A stretch of 64,000 bases of DNA from Pogonophryne albipinna (taxonomy: Eukaryota > Chordata > Actinopteri > Perciformes > Artedidraconidae): assembly GCA_028583405.1 (NCBI GenBank), contig CM053243.1, positions 36,704,281-36,768,280 of the forward strand, read 5' to 3'. This document shows positions 45,879 to 57,593 of the stretch, in pieces. The notes beneath the pieces were generated by a model. It made no database searches, was not told the DNA's origin, and was given only the letters and a program-made list of their open reading frames with translations. The position numbers and the translations under genes are program-made. Positions within the stretch are counted from its first letter, which is position 1. Each line of letters starts with the position of its first letter.

Positions 45879-46628
45879 CAGGGGCGGACTGGGGGGAAAA
45901 AGTGGCCCGGGGATTAATTGACAGACAGGCCCACTTAATGCGCGGCATGTATCGGCCCGGCCGGCGACGAAAGTATGTTACTTAACATTTAATGTTATTT
46001 TGGACCATTATTCATATAGTAATCACATTACCTGAGCCCTTGAGTTGCCTAGAGCAAAATAGTTACAGCATATATTTAGTGATTTTAATGTTAACAGATC
46101 ATTGATGCAATAATATTTGAACCAAATTTGCCTGACTTGACACATGGAATAAAACATGGGCGTAGGAAGCATCCTCAATGTGGGTGAGAGAATTTAACAG
46201 GGGGTGTGGGCAGGTGGTGGACCTCACCTCCTCTAGGGGGGTCCGGGGGCATGCTCCCCCTGGAAGATTTTTTTTTTAAATGTTGAAGTTAAATGCATCA
46301 ATCTGGTGCACTTTGAGAGCAAAATTAGGGACTAAATCTATGGATACATCTCTCAACACCCATATGAACAGATTTACTTTTTCTTTCAACATTTATTTGA
46401 ACAGCAAATGGAAGCAAAAGTGACTGCACCCAAAACAATAAACCTGCTAGCTAACTAGCCTAAACTCAGTAACAGAATGTGGGCAACAGGTTCTTCTCCA
46501 CAGCCGCGCGACCTCTGAGTCACTTACCCCTTTTCTATTCTACGGGTACAGCCACTCCCCCTGAACCCCGTTTCCCTGTCATTTCCCCGGGAAAACTCCC
46601 GGTATTCCCAATGGCCAGTCCGCCCCTG
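45879..46628. mobile_element. hAT MITE (CAGGGGCGGACTGG ends)
   Basis: Perfect 14-bp inverted ends CAGGGGCGGACTGG / CCAGTCCGCCCCTG and an 8-bp duplication TGTTGTAG (45871-45878 and 46629-46636). 750 bp. Internal block 46180-46350 is shared, inverted, with about 37870-38060. No coding capacity. Confidence 0.88.
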
Positions 46629-47548
46629 TGTTGTAGCAATGTCCCAAACTAAAGCAATACAATTGATCTTTATAGAAAATGTTGAGTCTTTAACACCTCT
46701 CAGAAAGAGGTGGGGTTATTTCAGAAGAAAGGCCAAACAGGGGGGGTTTCTGGGGCTCCAATTTCTATTGTTTTCTCAAAGGCCTCAAACCTTTGAGTTT
46801 CTCATAGTTTCTTCACTTTTGTGCAATTTCCCTTCTTCTTCTTTAACCTGACCAGGAAACATTTGGCAAAAAAGTTAAACTAGTGCCTTCTATAGCCAGC
46901 TAAGGAATATTTGTCCAGTGATAAATGAGTGGAACTGAGAAACTGAGAGAACTTTAGAAAAAAATATCCTGGAGTGGGCCTTCCCCCCCGAATCTCTACA
47001 ACGTCTGGCTCCACCCCTGCTCCAGGAACTCTTCTACAATCTGAAGCTTCTGCAGCCAAAATAATAGCTCCAACTAAACTAAACAGATAAGGAAACTGTC
47101 AGATAACCTTACAGGAACATTATTCCACCTGCATTTTATCCACTGCTAAGCAACATTGCAGGGTATTCCTAAATGCTGTCACATGTCCCAACATGTCTTG
47201 TGCTGGGGAGCATTTCTCAGGGTTTATACAAAAACAACAGATGGCACAGAGCCTTGATGTGGCTCTACCAATGTTACAGTATGTATTCAAGGCTGTAACG
47301 TGTTTTTGGTGACAACCAAACACCTAACAAACTTTATTTCTTCAAGCAAACTACCTATCACATATCAGATTACTATGCTTTTAGCAAACATAAGTCTATT
47401 TCCTTCATCTTCATTCAGCAGGTCTGCAATTGAGGGCGGAGAGGTATGTCGTCCTCCATGACTTGCCTTAGTGCCACTTTCTCTTTCTTTCTCTTAAATC
47501 ATGGAATTGATTTAAAAAATGTAAATATATACATGATGTGTACATGTT

Positions 47549-48183
47549 TAACCCTTGGATGCACGAGTGACTCTTCCATAAGTGGGTCAAAAAGGACCCA
47601 TATTAGAATAATATGTGTTTTCATGCCATTTTTGTCCTTTTGGTTAAGAAAAATCACTTGTATAATATTTAGTATTATATTTTGGTTCACACTAGAAATA
47701 TTTTATATTTAATCTTTCACTATTTATAATATTTTTTTACATTTTGAAAAAAAAACGAAATTCCATAGAAATGCATGCGGGTCATTTTTGACCCACTTAT
47801 GGAAGCTTGGGGTAGTAATACAAAAACTACAATTTCTTAAAATGTATACAATTTAAATTAAAAATTTGAATGGCATAATATCCAAAACATGTTTTTTGAG
47901 GAATAGCTGGAATATTAAATGATAAAAAAATGTAATTACAAAGATACTTCAAGAATACCACCTCACCGGGTCCAAAAAGACCCACTTATGAGCTTGGGGT
48001 AGTAATACGAGAACTCCAATTTCTTAAAATATAAATTTGAAATTTGAATGGCATGATATCCAAAACATGGTTTTTGAGGAATAGCTGGAATATTAAATGA
48101 TAAAAAAAAATGTAATTACAAAGATACTCTAATAAAACCACCTCATCGGGTCAAAAAAGACCCACTTGTACATCTAAGGGTTA
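47549..48183. mobile_element. MITE with TAACCCTTGGATG ends and internal tandem repeat
   Basis: Left TAACCCTTGGATGCACGAGT; right reads TAACCCTTAGATGTACAAGT on the other strand. Subterminal AAGTGGGTC/GACCCACTT motifs recur through it, and a roughly 170-bp unit is tandemly duplicated (about 47812-47990 and 47992-48165). It lies just downstream of the b3galt gene. Confidence 0.65.
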
Positions 48184-48291
48184 TTAACCCATTTTGATGT
48201 TTTTCCTCCAGTATTTTTTTATACTGGACATAGAATGGCAATCATTACCCATAATAATTAAAATAAATGTCATGTCTTTTCTTTCAACATT

Positions 48292-49491
48292 TCAGCAGTA
48301 TGGACCTGGTTTTTTAAAGTCTTTCCAATCCCTCACACGATTAGTGTCATCATATGTGGTGGTGGCTATCAGCCTGGAGTAAGCACAGCGACTGTACCAC
48401 ACAGGAATAACTTGAAAATATCCCCAGTTTGGGGGATCCGCTGGGGGGATACCCAAGTACAGCATACACAACCCCAAATACACGTCTTCAATGTAAATAG
48501 CTTTCACATGTCTGGATGCCAAAATAAGCTTTTTAGGGAGGTCAATAGACAAAACATAGCCCAGACCCAAAGCGTAACGTGGGTATTCTGGCGAAGAGTA
48601 AAGCTCCACAGGAACGAACCACTTGGATCGTGGATCTCTTAGAACTGCTGCTCCCTTCGCCACTAGTCCGGTCATGTAGTTTGTCTTTGGAGCACTTGAC
48701 AACATATGAACGAGTGTTGGCACATTCAGGAACATGTCAGAGTCAATCTTCATGGCGTATGATGTGATGGAGCAGTGGGAGTCCAGCCACTCCAGCATCA
48801 CCATGGTCTTGATGGTCAGGTTCTTGTAGCAGTCCAGGAAGTCGCTCTGCAGCAGGTCGTGGTGCTCTTGGCTCTCCTGCAGCAGCTGATACTGGAGCTG
48901 CTGAACTCCCTCTCCGGTTGGCAGCCCCAGCAGGAAGAACAGCTTCACCACTTTGCCCAGTACCAGACTTTCACCTCCCCAAGTGCTGCGGATGATGTCC
49001 CGATGCGCCCTGTTGTGGAGCGCCACGGGAACCATCAGAACCAGGAAGGGCTTCTGCTGCTCACATGTCTTTGGCTCGTTTATGATGAAGCTGTACTTAT
49101 ATGGGTATTCCACTAAGTACAGGCCCGGAGATTTATAAGGAACTGGTGATGGTGGCATAGTTTGTGCCAACTGCTGAGTTACCACTGAATCTTTTGTATT
49201 GGTGGCAGTCCTGTTGGTCATGTAGGTTGCTGTGACATTTTCAGTTTGAAGAAGGACAGTCAAGCCTGACTGAGTTTGGAATCTAGTCAGTTCAGACGGT
49301 AGTGGGCCATTTTTGAGAGAGCCCACGTTTTGTCTGTGATCTTTAAATGGAATCCACCATTTTGTTGGGTTCCAGCCAGTCGTCATTTCTTTTATGTCTG
49401 TGCAGTAGAAAAACAAAACTGCTGTGAGCACCAGGACGAAGAAGAGGCAGTGGCGCCGTGAAAAACACCTTCTCCACTTTCCCAACATCAT
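48292..49491 (-). CDS. Beta-1,3-galactosyltransferase 2-like (GT31)
   Basis: Golgi type II membrane enzyme expected to transfer galactose in beta-1,3 linkage to GlcNAc-type acceptors. One coding exon of 399 codons from ATG 49491. A possible acceptor (TCTGCTCTCAG) lies just upstream, favouring this start over the in-frame ATG at 49521. A basic N-terminus (GKWRRCFSRRH) precedes a membrane anchor (CLFFVLVLTAVLFFYC) and a Ser/Thr/Pro-rich stem with NVT and NRT sites. Catalytic-domain motifs: NEPKTCEQQKPFLVLMVPVA, HRDIIRSTWG, NLTIKTMVMLEW, YAMKIDSDMF (the DxD metal motif as DSD) and EDVYLGLCM. It most resembles the multicopy teleost b3galt2-like group. A 5' UTR exon with donor CCCGAG|gtatgt near 50692 is possible. 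Confidence 0.88.
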   Translation of the reverse strand: MMLGKWRRCFSRRHCLFFVLVLTAVLFFYCTDIKEMTTGWNPTKWWIPFKDHRQNVGSLKNGPLPSELTRFQTQSGLTVLLQTENVTATYMTNRTATNTKDSVVTQQLAQTMPPSPVPYKSPGLYLVEYPYKYSFIINEPKTCEQQKPFLVLMVPVALHNRAHRDIIRSTWGGESLVLGKVVKLFFLLGLPTGEGVQQLQYQLLQESQEHHDLLQSDFLDCYKNLTIKTMVMLEWLDSHCSITSYAMKIDSDMFLNVPTLVHMLSSAPKTNYMTGLVAKGAAVLRDPRSKWFVPVELYSSPEYPRYALGLGYVLSIDLPKKLILASRHVKAIYIEDVYLGLCMLYLGIPPADPPNWGYFQVIPVWYSRCAYSRLIATTTYDDTNRVRDWKDFKKPGPYC

Positions 49492-49659
49492 TACCTGGCT
49501 GAGAGCAGAGACCTGAGACATGGAGCAGGGAAATGAAGTTAATTTACTCAAAGACAGTTACCATTTGCTTTATTAAAAATATAGTCTAAATCCACTGGTA
49601 AATTATAATATATTGTTACTCCTACACACATGCACACTCATTAGTATGAACCGGTATAG

Positions 49660-49801
<142 letters not shown>

Positions 49802-49828
49802 ACGTGTGTGAGGTTGTACATGCTTGCG

Positions 49829-49998
49829 TTTACATGAGATTATAAACTGAAGTATGTTTTGTGCAGTGCTTTTCACAGGTGTTACTCATGCAAGAGCAGG
49901 CCTATTGGATGTCTCAGAGTGTCACCTGAAACAAACGCCCCACCCTACCCACACAAGTCCATGCATTGTTTAAACCAGGGGTGCCCAACCAGTCGATC
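49829..49998 (+). repeat. Left arm of 170-bp inverted duplication
   Basis: Matches the reverse complement of 52617-52786 with only one or two differences (for example CACAGGTG versus CACATGTG). The arm contains the terminus CAGGGGTGCCCAACCAGTCG of a hAT element plus its flank. Confidence 0.9.
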
Positions 49999-51476
49999 GC
50001 GATCGTGTGTGAGGTCAAAGGTACAGACAGCACCACCTAAAGATTATATTAATTGTCACTCATCATTATATTACTTTTTACATGCTGCGTTGTGCTGACA
50101 TATAAACTTGCGTTATCCTTCAGTCATATAATGTGCTATAGCAACATGCTATTTTTTAAAACAAGTCTATAATCCTTTAAGGTGCATTGTAACTGGCTGG
50201 TTTTCGAACATTAAGGCATGTTAACAATGGATAGTAAAAAATATAAAACACAACTATACAGATAGGCTACTATAAGAATACTAGCATTCTATGTCCCCTT
50301 TAATGCTAACACTTTTCTTTCGCTTTTGAATGCAGGACTTTTAATTAAAAAAAAAGCTGTATGTCTGTGGTATTCCCACTATTGCTTAAGTCAAATCTCT
50401 TGGCACTGGCAGACAATGTATTATCAGTGTTTTAAATGTAACAATATATACGATTTTGTACATGATAAAATGCTAGTCTTAAAAAGGTTAAAGCAGCTAC
50501 AACACAAGTTCTTTCTTAAAGAACGTTTTACAGATGAAACGCACTACCTTTATATATTTCCATGAATACATTTTACTCTGACATTTATCTGAACATAAAG
50601 AGTGCCTTCCTTCCTCTTTTCTGCCTCCTCTTCTTGGTAGAACCACTTCGTGAATAAAGAAAAAACAGTTTGAAAAGCTGACATACCTCGGGTTCTCTGT
50701 CAGCAAAGCCATTCTCCAGCATGATGATACCCCTGCCCTCCTTTTTTAGATTAGTAGTAGAAGAAACATCACTCTGAAAAATTCATGGCTTGACTTTTTG
50801 AGGCATTTAGTTACAGATAAGTGTAACTCATACCTGTTACGACAAACAGGTGCGGTAAAGGACATACAAATCAGATCTCCAAACATTAAGTCCGGATCCT
50901 GCCATCTCTGTAACTGAGGGAGACACTCCAGTTGTCTAGCCAGCCCCTGGGTCTATCATGTAACCATGGCACTGCGACCTCATTTACCTGCAGGTATAGC
51001 CACACCTTTATTTGCTCCACCCATTGGGTCCGCTAGTGTTGTTTTCCCTCTAAGCTTGTAATGCCTGTAACCACAAGAGGCTTTAGGAACACCTCCTCTC
51101 AAATTAAACCAAGGGTTCCTTACTTACCTGCCATATAGTAATAGTTGTATTAGGAACAAAGGCTCTTATTATTTGAAGCTGACGACACTGACCTTGCCTA
51201 AAGAAGTCAACATCTTGAAGTCAATATTCCTTCGATGCCTAAGTATACGAAGGATCCCATCCAGGTAAACCTGATCTTTACTGAAGCAACCTGAGAAAAA
51301 CAGACACACAACATGCAGGAAGAATTCAAATAAAAGTATCATCTTTCAGGAAGACCCCTTCATAATATAAGATAACTTATGGAGAGGACTGGGTTTTGTC
51401 TCTCAGTCTACATTAATGCTACTTTCTTGTTCTCCAATTGGTATCTTGTAACAATAGGCTGTAGATTTGGACATGG

Positions 51477-51534
<58 letters not shown>

Positions 51535-51621
51535 TACACACTGAAGAGGAAGAGGGGAAAAAAAGTCTGCTGTCAAACTGTAAGACCGGTTTAGTGGAAG
51601 GTTTTGAAAGAGAGAAGTCTG

Positions 51622-51673
<52 letters not shown>

Positions 51674-52069
51674 TGTGTCTACACACTGAAGAGGGGGTTG
51701 TAAAGCTGTGGTTTGTCTAAATATATAGAGGTAAGGAAGTTAAGTTAGTTATAAATACTAGTATTTACCTTTCACCATGCTGCATAAATCCAACAGCTAA
51801 AGTTACTTCAACATATCTTGTGTTTTTTTGACAAACTGTAAAATGGCTTTTTCATGTTTTGAGAATTCAAATGCAAAGGTAAAAACTACATTTTCAAGCT
51901 CTAATGTTCAAAGGATTCCTTAAATTATCTCTTTTGAATATCAAACACAGCAAATGAAAATAAAGGCCAAAACTGAAGGCTGAGTTTTCAAGCGACCTTG
52001 TTCAGAAAGACCTTTTCTTTTGACGCCATGGAGGCTTTGTAAAGGTGTCAAGACTTCTACTGTTTAAAC
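49999..52069. other. Non-coding loop upstream of b3galt
   Basis: Unique AT-rich DNA with a possible b3galt 5' UTR exon (near 50692-50740), a (GT)n array (51479-51532), a dispersed GT-associated repeat (51534-51620) and a (GCGT)n array (51636-51677). No other gene found. Confidence 0.5.
51479..51677 (+). repeat. (GT)n and (GCGT)n arrays with a shared spacer
   Basis: GT array 51479-51532, then ACACACTGAAGAGGAAGAGG to TTTTGAAAG (also at 29629-29700), then a GT and GCGT array. CTACACACTGAAGAGG recurs at 51679, so the block is partly duplicated in place. Confidence 0.85.
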
Positions 52070-52639
52070 CAGGGGTGCCCAACCTTTTTTGGTTGCAGCC
52101 TTGCTCTTGTTGTTGGGCCTGGTGAAAATGGACTGCTGTGCATTTAGCTGTCCTTTCAGGCCCCTCCCCTTTTGGGAGCGAAGGGCAGAATTAGGAGGGA
52201 ATTCCGTCTCGTAGCGTTTGTGCACAGTTTTGAAATGCCGCTCCTAAATTACCCTTCTTCGATAAAGCCACGCTCGCATTGCAGATGAGACAGATGGACT
52301 TTGAATTGGAATAGATACACAAATAATCATCCTCCCACTCGGAGTGAAAATGATATATTTGGGGCTTTTTTGCTTCTGCCATTGCGGTCTTGTGTGTGTG
52401 CAGACTGTCACTCCTGTTGACACGGACAACGTCAGCGAACTAGTGCCCACCCTGATGCCCACTGCCCACAAGCCACGCCCCGGCACATGGGGTCACGCCG
52501 GCCAATCACAAAGCTTTGATGCGTTCAAGTGCATTATTCTGGCACATTAACGATAAAACTGAATATTGTTGTTCCATTTTTAGACACATCTCGCGATCGA
52601 CTGGGAATCTCCCCGTGATCGACTGGTTGGGCACCCCTG
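52070..52639. mobile_element. hAT (Charlie-like) element, internally deleted
   Basis: Ends CAGGGGTGCCCAACC / GGTTGGGCACCCCTG, flanked by the 8-bp duplication GTTTAAAC (52062-52069 and 52640-52647). It carries only the N-terminal transposase exon (52191-52382). Confidence 0.88.
52191..52382 (-). pseudogene. hAT/ZBED-type transposase N-terminus remnant
   Basis: MAEAKKPQIYHFHSEWEDDY, then SICLICNASVALSKKGNLGA is the zinc-binding start of the GTF2IRD2/SCAND3-like hAT transposase group (C-x2-C followed by K-x-NL). The expected histidines are lost (AAFQNCAQ in place of H-x-K-x2-H), and the catalytic core is deleted. Confidence 0.7.
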
Positions 52640-52786
52640 GTTTAAACAATGCATGGACTTGTGTGGGTAGGGTGGGGCGTTTGTTTCAGGTGACACTCTG
52701 AGACATCCAATAGGCCTGCTCTTGCATGAGTAACACATGTGAAAAGCACTGCACAAAACATACTTCAGTTTATAATCTCATGTAAA
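52617..52786 (-). repeat. Right arm of 170-bp inverted duplication
   Basis: Partner of 49829-49998. Here the arm spans the right end of the complete hAT element and its downstream flank, so this is the likely source copy. Confidence 0.9.
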
Positions 52787-53829
52787 TAGTTTTACACCTT
52801 GAAGTGGCAATGATACTTTTTTTACATTGATCAAGACATACATTTGTTGTACAAAAATGAAAGCATTCAAAGTATTCTACGAATGAATGTGCACTTGGGT
52901 GGATTTGAGAATTTATTGAATTCTTTGTTTTCAAATTAATTGCATTTGCTGGTCGAGTGCTACATCCCCACTTCTTCAGAATTGCTTCATGCTAATGAGT
53001 AAGGGGACTTCATTTCGGACAGAAAGCCCATTGTTGGTCTGACTGCATCTTTGAAAACCCATTATCCCTAATGGACGGGAAAGGGGGTAAAAGACCAACA
53101 GGTAAATCCAATTATATTTTCACAAATGTGCCTATTAGATATCTTTATGATCTTTTAATCATCTGTTCACGCACACCCCACTTATCTATTCAATTGGGAG
53201 TCTTGTTTCACCACCAGTGTGCTCGATAATGTGATACAGAGGCTCACAATACAGAAGTTCTCGTATTGGGGTGGTGACTGCCCAACAATGACTGGATTTT
53301 CTTGAATCACTGGATAAAAAGTAGGCGAGTCAAAAGGTACGTTTTTCATTAACCCAATAGCCAACATCTCCCCCGTCAACACATTATGAACAAGAACACT
53401 CTCCTTTTGTGTTGAGTATAAAACGTTTGTGACCTTTGAATGGACCAGTTAGAGATTAACTTGCTCTTCTTACAGGTGCACTCGCTCTCACAATCATGCC
53501 AGCTGACGTGGATGATTCCTTCAAACCAGCACAGTCTTGATCAATCAATGGTTAATCCAGTTAAAGAGTGACAGAGTTCAATGTTTACACAAGAAACATA
53601 CTTCTCGTTCCTCATACTTGTTTAACATCTCGTGACAGTCGCAAAGTGAAACCTAACATGTGTTGGTTGTCTATGCAAATATGTGCATGTAAATATTTTC
53701 ATGTCTGTGAATACAACCAGTGGTGCAACAAGAAAGCAAATATTTTACTGGACGAAACAGTGACTTAAAAGCCATGCATTAAGTGTTTTACCTTTGTTAA
53801 ATTACAGTATAGTGCTTTAATGCCAGTAT
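52787..53829. other. Unassigned intergenic stretch
   Basis: No recognised element or exon. A 66-codon reverse frame (53182-53382, LTGEMLAIGLMKNVPFDSPT) has protein-like composition but no family that I can name and no clear splice sites. Confidence 0.35.
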
Positions 53830-54114
53830 TTGCAATAAGTGACCGGGGGCGTCACTCTTCAGCTTAGTCAATCACTTCGCTCTATTCCCAAGAGCCTATC
53901 ATAGCGTGCCATCAAACCCTTTAAACTCTGCTCCTTCCCCTCTGACAGCTGTCCTTTCAGGTGACTCAACATTTTCTATAAAGATCAATTGTATTGAATC
54001 CGTGATTCGGATTGATCTGAGATCGATCTCTTTCAGGAGGATCCCGATCCCGGCCCCGACGTACTGGCTGACACAGCTTCGACTTCCTCAAGTTACCGGC
54101 GCACGAGCATTCAC

Positions 54115-55560
54115 TTGCTCACCCGCAGCGGCTCAGCCTCACGGACAGCAGAGGCAGAGCTCCTCACCTCCCAACTACAGCAGCAGGGCATCTTACCAGC
54201 CCCAGGTCTCCCCCTCTCCCAGCTTTGTGAGCTCTCGGACCAGGTCCCACTCCTCGTTTCCCAGCCCTTGCCAGCAGCTCCAGCCGCCCCCTCTGACAGA
54301 CCAGGGCGCGGACGCGGGAGTGGGGGTAAAAGAACAAGGAAGTCGAGCCCTTCAGCAGCTCCTCAAAGAAGACAACTCCTTCCCAGCCTCGCCCCATCGC
54401 TGTCCAGCCCGTAAACACCTCCAACCAGCCCTACATGGACAACAGCTTGGCCAACACCCTGCAATCCTTGGCCAACTCCATGCAGAGAATCGATACTCGC
54501 CTCCAGTCCCTGGAAAAGGCTTCAGCTGAAGCCTCCACTTCAGCAGCCACCAGGGCTGTACTTTCTGCTATGGCGCTGCCAGGGCTCACGCCGGGTCAGG
54601 CCCTCACAGTCCCACACACCGATGCCTCCCCTCATTCTCTGGCTTCCGCCATCTAAGCCCCTCCTTCAGGTAGGCCCTACATTCCCCAAGCCGCTAATAT
54701 TTCCCCCGGCTCAGGTCTAAAATACTTCAAGGGCAGGATATTAACCTGGTCAGCCTTATTCTGCCTTCCCCTGAGTGCGACAAATCCATCACCACCGGGG
54801 GAAACATCACAGCAGTCTTCAAATCATCAGACCCGGCCTCAACAGAGACCTTTCCATAGGCCAGTTCCTGGTTGCATTCGGCATATACCGAGATGTCATA
54901 TGCTCAGTATATCCGGGGAGGAGGCAAGAACTAGACGCCTATCTGGGTCTGATCGGCGATCTCAATCTTAAATACGGGAGAAGTTTGTTCTACGCTTATC
55001 ATAAGAGCTTTTCAAGTAAAACTGCCCTTCACATAGCTCACTCGAACATTCGCCTGGACTGGTCCATGCTGGACACCGAGCTGCTCATGATGAATACAGG
55101 CGGCCACCAAGTCATCTCATGCAACAGCTGCGAGACCCCGGGCCACACCTCCCCCTTCTGCCCTTCAGTGCCTCTCTCCGCCTTCAGAGCCCCTTCTGCA
55201 TTCCAAGCCCCAAACGACAGACAAAGCCGTCAGTTTCTGCAAGGACTCGCACCCGAAGTCTGTGTGCCCCAGGCGCAGCGGCCGGCCCCGGATCCCCGCC
55301 AAGGCTTCAGGGTAGGAGTCCTCTCTTCCTCCACTGTGACCTTCGTGGCAAAAAACCTGCAGTCTGCCACCAAAGAACCCGCAGTTGTTTCTCAGCTCAT
55401 AGAGAAAGAACTCAGCAAAGGGTATATTATCGTCCCTTTTCACTCATCCCCATTCTCAGTGTTTCGCACTAGTCCAATAGGTGTAGCCACTCGCAAAAAA
55501 AAGAAGCTAAAAAGAGGCTAATTTACGGTCTGTCTGCACCCAGTTCAACGTTCGATGCTA
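54115..55560 (+). pseudogene. gag and start of reverse transcriptase of DIRS-like element
   Basis: Coding resemblance runs through three frames. ASRTAEAELLTSQLQQQGIL is followed by an R/G/K-rich stretch; next comes NSLANTLQSLANSMQRIDTR (coiled coil, 54435-54656); then, from 54775, LSIGQFLVAFGIYRDVICS and ELDAYLGLIGDLNLKYG, ending in the CCHC knuckle CNSCETPGHTSPFC. After this, LIEKELSKGYIIVPFHSSPF, VFRTSPIGVATRK and LIYGLSAPSS mark the entry of a DIRS reverse transcriptase, which then stops. Frameshifts near 54420 and 54700 and the loss of the RT catalytic region make it dead. Confidence 0.7.
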
Positions 55561-55564
55561 TGAT

Positions 55565-56253
55565 CCCAGCTTTCCTAGTTTATTTTCTAACCAGGCAGTT
55601 AAGATCATTCTCAAAGGACTAACTAAAGCTTCCCCTCCTGTTCGAGACCGCAGACGACCTATTACCCACTCCATTCTGCGCCTCATGCTTTCCAAACTTA
55701 GAGAAGGAATATTCACTCCGCTCTACTTGATGCTCTATTTCTTTTAGCTTTTTACTCGCTCCTTAGGTCCGTCAAATTCTCCACAGCTTCCCTCGCGTTC
55801 GACCCCCATCGAGACATTTAATTTTCCGATTTGTATTTTTACGCCAGTCACTACAGCCTAAGCCTTAAGCACTCCAAGTGCGGAGGTGCTTGCTCCGTCA
55901 TTGCGGCTCGCATCGATTCCCCATTCTGCCCCCACAAATCTATGATCAATTACCTGCGCTTCAGATCTTCCTCTAGCCCCCTCTCACCATTATTTCTCAT
56001 TTCAGGGAATACTCCCCTGTCACAATCCCGGTTCAAATACTACTTAAAGCAAATAGTCATCAAAAGTGGTCTATCACCCCAATTTTATTCAGGGCACTCT
56101 TTTAGAATAGGCGCAGCTACTTCTGCGGCTAATCAAGGCATATCATCCACATCCCTGCAACAACTCGGGCGGTGGTCCTCCGCTGCCTCCTCCTCCTACA
56201 TCCGCCCTGACATCAGCTCTGTTCTGGCAATCCAAAAATCTCTCAAGCCTTAA
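55565..56253 (+). pseudogene. Tyrosine recombinase of DIRS/Ngaro-type element
   Basis: An N-terminal part (about 55600-55745) has LKGLTKASPPVRDRRRPITH and ILRLMLSKLREGIFTPLYLM; stops follow. The C-terminal catalytic part is open (55831-56253): LKQIVIKSGL, then GHSFRIGAATSAANQGIS with the H-x-x-R pair, then LGRWSSAASSSYIRP with the nucleophilic tyrosine. Such recombinases insert circular cDNA without target duplication. The interrupting stops show it is inactive. No host gene is affected. Confidence 0.75.
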
Positions 56254-56447
56254 CCCGGGTAAATATGCATATGCACTGGTGGTGGTGTTTTATAGCATAT
56301 CGGCATATCACTCATCATGTCATCATGTCATCATATCTGCACATAAACACGTGCGACATTTCATGTCTTAATACCATGCTAATTAACATGTGCATTTCAT
56401 CTGTATACTCATCATCGTCCCATCTCATGCTATAACCCCTGTGTATT

Positions 56448-56713
56448 TCATGCATTGACCGGAAGGGTCTGGGCTTGTTTTAACTCAGGATATGATCATC
56501 CACGCAACTCATTTCGCCCCAGCCCATTCATGTTAACTCTCGTGCAAATCATGCACTCATAGCCGATTAATATTCATGTCACCATCCCCTGCTAAAACCC
56601 CATGCATTCGACCGGAAGGGTCTGGGCTTTGTGTCAAGCCAGGATATGATCATCCATCATGGCATCATAGTACGCCCCAGCCCATTCATGTTAACCCCGT
56701 GCTTTCATGCTCT
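56448..56713 (+). repeat. Tandem direct repeat at the 3' end of the DIRS-like element
   Basis: Two diverged copies (about 56448-56560 and 56600-56713), each with CATGCATT(C)GACCGGAAGG, GTCTGGGCTT, AGGATATGATCATCCA and CGCCCCAGCCCATTCATGTT. Repeats in this position fit the split direct repeats of Ngaro-type elements. Confidence 0.7.
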
Positions 56714-56721
56714 CTTATACC

Positions 56722-56870
56722 TCATTCACACCAACGGTGTTTCAGGGCCGGTTCGGAGCTGGAGCTTGAAAAGCACCGGGTTTTCCTGTTCACACCGCAG
56801 AGGAGCAGCCTCTTAGCTTCGGAATCCGGTTCGTTTCAAGCACCAACAAATTGTCCGGCTAGAGCAGTGG
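56722..56870. mobile_element. One-ended relative of the 21-kb MITE
   Basis: CATTCACACCAACGGTGTTT through GTTCGGAGCTGGAGCTTGAA matches the right end (inverted) of 20994-22139. It is followed by CAGTGGTCGCCAACCAGTCG (56873), a hAT-like terminus without a partner found. Confidence 0.6.
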
Positions 56871-57511
56871 TCGCCAACCAGTCGAGTGTGGTGCGGGTAG
56901 ATCGCGGACCGTTAAAAAAGTAACAAAAGAAAGAAAAATTAAATTAAAATAATAATGTTTGAAAAATACGTTTTTAGATGTAAACCTATCATCCACCACC
57001 CCGTTAGCAGGTGCCACTTGATTGACGTATATATTGAGACACCTCAATAATATAATACATTAACCATGATTTACGTGAACCTCATCATGACACCATGGAT
57101 GTATAATAAGAACTGGATACAGCGTGGGAGGCGGGGCCTCATTCATTCCTATGAGAGTTGCTCATTAGCGCATGATGATAAAATGGCCCAACTTTTGAGA
57201 GAGCGAAACGTCACAGATTACCCGGCATGCCTGAGAAGTACCCGTATGTGCACTCATAGAGCATGCGCAACTTTAACCAAAATGCTCGTTCACATCAAGC
57301 ACGTCAATTTGCGTATACGTAACAGCACCGCACGTTCATGACAGCATAGTAATGGATTGTTATTATGATGGATTTGATATTAACGAGGCGGCAGTTAGCA
57401 GCTAGGGGCTAGCTAGTCATTATGCTAATGTACACATCAATCGTTATGTACTTATATTACGCTGTAACATGATCTAGTGATATCCAACAGAACTTCATTT
57501 AGCATGAAAGA

Positions 57512-57523
57512 ATGATTGCACTG

Positions 57524-57579
<56 letters not shown>

Positions 57580-57593
57580 TATATATATACTTA
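57512..57593 (+). repeat. (TA)n microsatellite
   Basis: About 80 bp of alternating TA with short interruptions. Confidence 0.9.

Larger units (their letters stand above)
53830..56720 (+). mobile_element. DIRS/Ngaro-type retroelement, decayed
   Basis: Order on the plus strand: gag-like region (about 54115-55300) with a zinc knuckle, the beginning of a reverse transcriptase (55420-55560), then directly a tyrosine recombinase (55600-56253) and repeated 3' sequence (56448-56713). Gag, RT fragment and tyrosine recombinase without an integrase define the DIRS order. Most of RT/RNase H is deleted and frames are broken. Element ends are approximate. Confidence 0.75.

Noticed and set aside
47446..47712. 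88-residue frame near 47.5 kb
   Set aside because: Half of it lies in the MITE starting at 47549; no homologue recognised.
53182..53382. 66-residue reverse frame with protein-like composition
   Set aside because: No family recognised and no convincing splice sites; left as unassigned sequence only.
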